Shown here piece by piece: positions 60,259 through 64,000 of a DNA stretch of 64,000 nt. Position 1 is the first letter of the stretch. Every line of letters starts with the position of its first letter. Origin of the DNA: Cellulomonas sp. ACRRI (GTDB lineage: Bacteria > Actinomycetota > Actinomycetes > Actinomycetales > Cellulomonadaceae); contig NZ_JAKRMS010000005.1 in NCBI RefSeq assembly GCF_022346185.1, forward strand, positions 1-64,000, read 5' to 3'. The notes beneath the pieces were generated by a model. It was not told the DNA's origin. It did not search any database and worked only from the letters and a program-made list of their open reading frames with translations. A program made the translations under genes and the position numbers.

Positions 60259-61323
60259 GTGAAGCGCGTCCCCCTCCGCCCCGCCCTCGCGAGCCTGCCG
60301 CCGTACGTCCCCGGCGCCCGGGTCCCGGTCGGCGCCGCCGCGTTCAAGCTCTCGTCCAACGAGAACCCGTACCCGCCGCTGCCGTCCGTCGTGGCGGCGA
60401 TCGCCGACGGCGCGGTGGACGTGAACCGCTACCCCGACATGTACGCGACCGAGCTCGTCGAGGCCGTCGCGGCGCACCTGGGCGTGCAGGCCGACCAGGT
60501 GGTCGCCGGCTGCGGGTCGGTCGCGGTGCTGGGCCACGTCCTCAGCGCGTTCTGCGACGCGGGTGACGAGGTGGTGCACCCCTGGCGGTCGTTCGAGGCG
60601 TACCCGATCGCCGTGACCCTGGCCGGCGCGACGGGCGTCCCGGTCCCGGTCGGCGCGGACGGCCGCCTGGACCTCCCGGCGCTCGCGGCCGCCGTGACGG
60701 AGCGGACCCGCGTCGTGCTGGTCTGCACGCCGAACAACCCGACCGGTCCGGCCGTGCACGCCGACGAGCTCGACGTCTTCCTGGCGGCGGTGCCGCGCGA
60801 CGTGCTGGTGGTGCTGGACGAGGCGTACGTCGAGTTCGTGCGCGACCCGCTGGCCCCCGACGGCCTCGCGGTGCTGGCCGCGCACCCCAACGTGGTGCTG
60901 CTCCGCACGTTCTCGAAGGCCTACGGCCTGGCCGGCCTGCGGGTGGGGTTCGCCGTCGCCGACGCGCGGCTCGCGGCAGGCATCCGCGCGGCCGCCACGC
61001 CGTTCGGCGTGTCGCACCTCGCGCAGCTCGCGGGCGTCGCCTCGCTGCGGGCGGAGGACGAGCTGCTGGAGCGGGTCGACGGCATCGTGCGCGAGCGCAC
61101 CCGCCTGCTCGCCGGTCTGCAAGAGCACGGCTGGGAGGTCCCGGACAGCCAGGCCAACTTCGTCTGGCTGCCGCTCGGCGACGGCACGGCGCGGTTCGCC
61201 GACGCGGCGACGAGCGCGGGCGTGCTCGTGCGGCCGTTCGCCGGAGACGGCGTCCGGATCAGCGTCGGCGAGCCCGAGGCGACCGACGTCGTGCTGCGGG
61301 TCGCGCGCGACCTTCGTCACTGA
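60259..61323 (+). CDS. HisC/Pat-type aminotransferase
   Basis: A 354-residue fold-type I PLP enzyme. LSSNENPYPPLPSV is the hallmark of the Pat and HisC group; CTPNNPTGP contacts PLP, DEAYVEF has the Asp, and RTFSKAYGLAGLRVGF carries the Schiff-base Lys and the phosphate-binding Arg. HisC uses histidinol phosphate; Pat uses aromatic amino acids. The absence of other his genes and the opening motif favour an aromatic aminotransferase, but this is not certain. GTG 60259 is a weakly supported start. Confidence 0.88.
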   Translation: MKRVPLRPALASLPPYVPGARVPVGAAAFKLSSNENPYPPLPSVVAAIADGAVDVNRYPDMYATELVEAVAAHLGVQADQVVAGCGSVAVLGHVLSAFCDAGDEVVHPWRSFEAYPIAVTLAGATGVPVPVGADGRLDLPALAAAVTERTRVVLVCTPNNPTGPAVHADELDVFLAAVPRDVLVVLDEAYVEFVRDPLAPDGLAVLAAHPNVVLLRTFSKAYGLAGLRVGFAVADARLAAGIRAAATPFGVSHLAQLAGVASLRAEDELLERVDGIVRERTRLLAGLQEHGWEVPDSQANFVWLPLGDGTARFADAATSAGVLVRPFAGDGVRISVGEPEATDVVLRVARDLRH

Positions 61324-61437
61324 TCCCGCGCGCCGCGGGGGCGTGAGCGCAGGTCACCGGGGGGACGGGCGCGTCGCTGCCACCGCGCGCCGGCCGCGGC
61401 CTCGCCTATGCTGCGACGAGCGCAGAGAGGTGGAGGG

Positions 61438-62673
61438 GTGACCGAGAGCACGACCCCGGGCGTGGCGACGCCGCCCGCGTGGCCCGGCCGCGCCGGTCAC
61501 CCCGTCGACCCCGTCGACGGCGGCCCGATCGCGCTGCTCCTCGTCGAGGACGACGACGGCGACGCCCTGCTCGTGGAGGAGCACCTCAGCGACGCCGGGC
61601 TCGACGTCCGCCTGGTGCGCGCCCGGACGCTCGACGAGGCGACCGCCCGCCTGGACGTCGACTGCGTGCTGCTCGACCTCGGGCTGCCGGACTCCGTGGG
61701 CCTCGGCGCGCTGCAGACGCTGCTGGCGGCCGGCGCCCCCGCGGTCGTCGTGCTGACCGGCCGCACCGACACCGACACCGGGCTGCAGGCGGTCGCCGCC
61801 GGGGCGCAGGACTACCTGGTCAAGGGCGAGGTCGACGGCGAGCTGCTCGGCCGGTCCGTGCGGTACGCCGTGCAGCGTCGCCGGCTGCAGGCCGTCGACC
61901 GCGAGCTGTACCGCAGCATGGTCCGGGCCGAGGAGACCGTGCGGCTCGAGAGCGCGCTGCTGCCCCGCCCGTCCGTGCGGGACGCGCGGCTCGAGGTGCG
62001 GGTCGGCTACCGCGCGGGCCGGGACGGCGTGCTCGGCGGCGACTTCTACGACGTGTTCGAGCGCCCCGACGGCACGGTGCTGGCGATCGTCGGCGACGTC
62101 TGCGGCCACGGCCCGGACGAGGCCGCGCTCGGCGCGGTGCTGCGCACGGCCTGGCGCACGCTCGTGCTGGCCGGCACCGCGACCCCCGACCTGCTGCCGC
62201 TGCTCGAGCGCGTGCTGGCGTCCGAGCGGACCCGCGACGAGGTGTTCACCACCATGTCGATGGTCGAGATCGCGCCCGACCGCGCGACGGTGGACCTGTA
62301 CCTGGCGGGCCACCCGGTGCCGTTCCTGCTCGGCGACCCGGCGACCGGCCGGCGGTCCGAGCTGCTGCCCCGGGAGCTGCGGGGGCGCGCGCTCGGCATC
62401 CCGGTCGACGGGGTCTGGCGCCCGCAGCGGCTGGAGCTGGGCGGCCGGTGGCGGCTGATGATGTACACGGACGGCGTGCTGGAGGCGACGATCGACGGGA
62501 CGCAGGAGCGGATCGGCAAGGCCGGGCTGCTCGACCTGGTGGACCAGGTGCTGGCGACGGATGCGGAGGACCCGGTCGAGGACGTGCTCCGCGAGGTCCG
62601 GAGGCGGCACGGCGGCGAGCTGGTCGACGACACGGCCGTCGTCGTGCTCGGCTGGGGCGGTCCGGCGTCGTGA
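61438..62673 (+). CDS. response-regulator receiver with PP2C (SpoIIE/RsbU-type) phosphatase
   Basis: A 411-residue protein. The receiver at about 25-145 has the acidic triad LLVEDDDGDA, phospho-acceptor Asp in CVLLDLGLPDS, TGRTD and the Lys in DYLVKGE. The PP2C-type phosphatase at about 185-410 has GGDFYDVF, GDVCGHG and DDTAVVVLGWG, which give the metal ligands. Such proteins dephosphorylate STAS anti-sigma antagonists upon signal. GTG 61438 has a GAGAGGTGG stretch upstream and a TATGCT element before that. The stop overlaps the histidine kinase start by 4 bp, so phosphorylation of the receiver by that kinase is likely. Confidence 0.9.
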   Translation: MTESTTPGVATPPAWPGRAGHPVDPVDGGPIALLLVEDDDGDALLVEEHLSDAGLDVRLVRARTLDEATARLDVDCVLLDLGLPDSVGLGALQTLLAAGAPAVVVLTGRTDTDTGLQAVAAGAQDYLVKGEVDGELLGRSVRYAVQRRRLQAVDRELYRSMVRAEETVRLESALLPRPSVRDARLEVRVGYRAGRDGVLGGDFYDVFERPDGTVLAIVGDVCGHGPDEAALGAVLRTAWRTLVLAGTATPDLLPLLERVLASERTRDEVFTTMSMVEIAPDRATVDLYLAGHPVPFLLGDPATGRRSELLPRELRGRALGIPVDGVWRPQRLELGGRWRLMMYTDGVLEATIDGTQERIGKAGLLDLVDQVLATDAEDPVEDVLREVRRRHGGELVDDTAVVVLGWGGPAS

Positions 62674-64000
62674 CCGCACCCGCACCGGCCGCCGGCTCCG
62701 CCGCGCGGCCCCGCACGACGCTGCGTCGTCGGCTCGGCGCGGCCCTCGTCGCGGCCGGCGTCGTGCTCGCCCTCGTGTTCGTCGGCTCGGGCATCGCGCT
62801 GTGGCGGATGCTCGAGACCCAGGACCTCGTGACGGAGCGGTACTTCGTCGCGATCACGAGCGCCGAGACCGCGTACACCCAGCTGGTCGACGGCGAGACG
62901 GCCGTGCGCGGGTACGCGCTCACCGGCTTCGACGGCACGCTCGAGCCGTACGAGAACGCGCAGGACGCCGCCGACGCGTTCGACGCGGTGGCACGGGGCA
63001 CCGCGGCGGCGCCCGTCCGGGAGGCCGCGGCCGCGGCGGTCGTCGCCGCCGAGCGCTGGGACGAGCAGTTCGCGCAGCCGACGATCGCGGCGGTCGCCGC
63101 CGGCGGACCGGCCGCGGTCACCGCCGAGGAGATCGAGGGCGGCCGCGCGCTGTTCGACGAGACGCGCACCGCGGTGCAGGAGTACCTCGACGTGCTGCGC
63201 GAGCGCCGCGACGGGGCCGCGGCGGACCTGGCGATGTGGACGCGCGTCGTCATCGGCTCGCTCGTCGCCCTCGTGGTGGCGGGTGCGGTGGCGGGCGCCG
63301 TGCTGTGGCGCACGCTGCGCTCGTGGATCGCGGAGCCGCTCGACGCGCTCGCCGCCGACGCCCGGGCCGTGAGCGAGGGCGACCTGCACCACCCCGTGCG
63401 GACCACCGGCCCGGGGGAGATCGCCGACCTCGCGGACGCCGTCGAGCGGATGCGGCTCGGGCTGGTCGCCCAGGTGCAGGCCGTCGAGGCCCAGCGCGCC
63501 GAGATCGCCGAGGCGCACGACCGGCTCGCGGACCAGACCGAGGAGCTGCGCCGGTCCAACCGGGACCTCGAGCAGTTCGCCTACGTGGCGTCGCACGACC
63601 TGCAGGAGCCGCTGCGCAAGGTCGCCTCGTTCACCCAGCTGCTGCAGAAGCGGTACGGCGGCCAGATGGACGAGCGCGCCGACCAGTACATCGCCTTCGC
63701 CGTCGACGGCGCGAAGCGGATGCAGCAGCTCATCCAGGACCTGCTCGGGTTCTCCCGGGTCGGCCGGCTCGGCGGCGAGCTGGCGGACGTGCCCCTGGAC
63801 GAGGCGCTGGGCTCCGCGCTCGAGAACCTCGAGAACCTGGTCGAGGAGACCGGGGCGGTCGTCACGCACGACGCCCTGCCGGTCGTCCGCGGCGAGCGCC
63901 CGCTGCTGGTGCAGCTGCTGCAGAACCTGGTGGGCAACGCCATCAAGTTCCGCGACCCCGACCGGACCCCCGAGGTCCGGATCACCGCCCGGCGGGTGGG
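62670..64000 (+). CDS. CHASE3-HAMP sensor histidine kinase (cut by window end)
   Basis: At least 443 residues; the 3' end is outside the window. One membrane segment (about 24-46) is followed by a CHASE3-like extracytoplasmic helix bundle with RGYALTGFDGTLEPY. A second membrane segment lies near 190-214, then HAMP, then the phospho-acceptor His309 in VASHDLQEPLRKVASF, and the N-box LLQNLVGNAIKF near 418. The HisKA style is that of phytochrome-like kinases. GTG 62670 overlaps the stop of the receiver-PP2C gene, its likely target. G boxes are beyond the edge. Confidence 0.9.
   Translation, partial: MTAPAPAAGSAARPRTTLRRRLGAALVAAGVVLALVFVGSGIALWRMLETQDLVTERYFVAITSAETAYTQLVDGETAVRGYALTGFDGTLEPYENAQDAADAFDAVARGTAAAPVREAAAAAVVAAERWDEQFAQPTIAAVAAGGPAAVTAEEIEGGRALFDETRTAVQEYLDVLRERRDGAAADLAMWTRVVIGSLVALVVAGAVAGAVLWRTLRSWIAEPLDALAADARAVSEGDLHHPVRTTGPGEIADLADAVERMRLGLVAQVQAVEAQRAEIAEAHDRLADQTEELRRSNRDLEQFAYVASHDLQEPLRKVASFTQLLQKRYGGQMDERADQYIAFAVDGAKRMQQLIQDLLGFSRVGRLGGELADVPLDEALGSALENLENLVEETGAVVTHDALPVVRGERPLLVQLLQNLVGNAIKFRDPDRTPEVRITARRV

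Overview
The window is very GC-rich (about 75% by eye). It uses many GTG starts, densely overlapping operons and leaderless-type promoters, and it carries actinobacterial families: DUF2510, an LmeA-type DUF2993 protein, an MT0933-type antitoxin, an Excalibur protein, LAxTG-type surface proteins and an actinobacterial haem cluster. This fits an actinobacterium, probably near Cellulomonas or another Micrococcales member. The genus is an inference from gene style, not a database match. I call 53 protein genes and see no rRNA, tRNA, CRISPR array or insertion sequence. No stretch over about 300 bases lacks a gene. Bases 1-102 hold nothing I can support.

Layout. 0.1-3.6 kb: a putative lipoprotein and a secreted von Willebrand A/SGNH hydrolase. 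3.7-15 kb, forward: an ABC-F protein, an aminoacyl-tRNA deacylase, a STAS protein, sbcD-sbcC and a MacB-type ABC exporter pair. 15-25.5 kb: housekeeping and envelope genes, namely zwf coupled to an orphan antitoxin, an LmeA-like lipoprotein-type protein overlapping an M50B membrane peptidase, an HNH nuclease, DUF2809, Excalibur, RNase Z, a MazG-like enzyme, an APH-like kinase, an SDR and an S33 peptidase. 25.5-33.7 kb: a GH13 trehalose-synthase-like enzyme with an LLM flavoenzyme, a ScoMcrA-head/zinc-ribbon protein, a small two-gene pair of unknown function, and a GT4 glycosyltransferase overlapping a GH92 alpha-mannosidase. 33.75-35.25 kb: an island of clearly lower GC with a HAD hydrolase and a 116-residue partner. 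35.2-44.5 kb: a DUF2510 protein, an Old Yellow Enzyme, a NERD-like protein, a VOC protein and a dipeptide/oligopeptide ABC operon with fused ATPases.

44.7-53.1 kb is the tetrapyrrole cluster. hemE-hemY-hemC-hemD/hemB-hemL run leftward, and hemA diverges from hemE across a 46-bp promoter region. hemD and hemB are one continuous reading frame, an apparent fusion. Together these genes take glutamyl-tRNA to coproporphyrin; ferrochelatase (cpfC) and the decarboxylase (chdC) are not in the window. purB and a soluble GAF-GAF chemoreceptor-like protein follow. At 56.6-59.6 kb there is a two-gene cell-surface locus. One protein has seven chaplin-like repeats and an LAATG sorting signal; the other is an Ala/Pro-rich secreted protein. 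The window ends with a phage-holin-family membrane protein, a HisC/Pat aminotransferase, a receiver-PP2C phosphatase and an overlapping CHASE3 histidine kinase cut by the right edge.

The best candidates for undescribed biology are the chaplin-like surface locus, the low-GC HAD module with its 12-bp inverted repeat, the ScoMcrA-head/zinc-ribbon protein, the 66/257-residue pair beside it, and the HemD-HemB fusion. Many forward genes share the arrangement TANNNT, then 6-8 nt, then ATG/GTG, which implies leaderless transcription and helped fix several starts.
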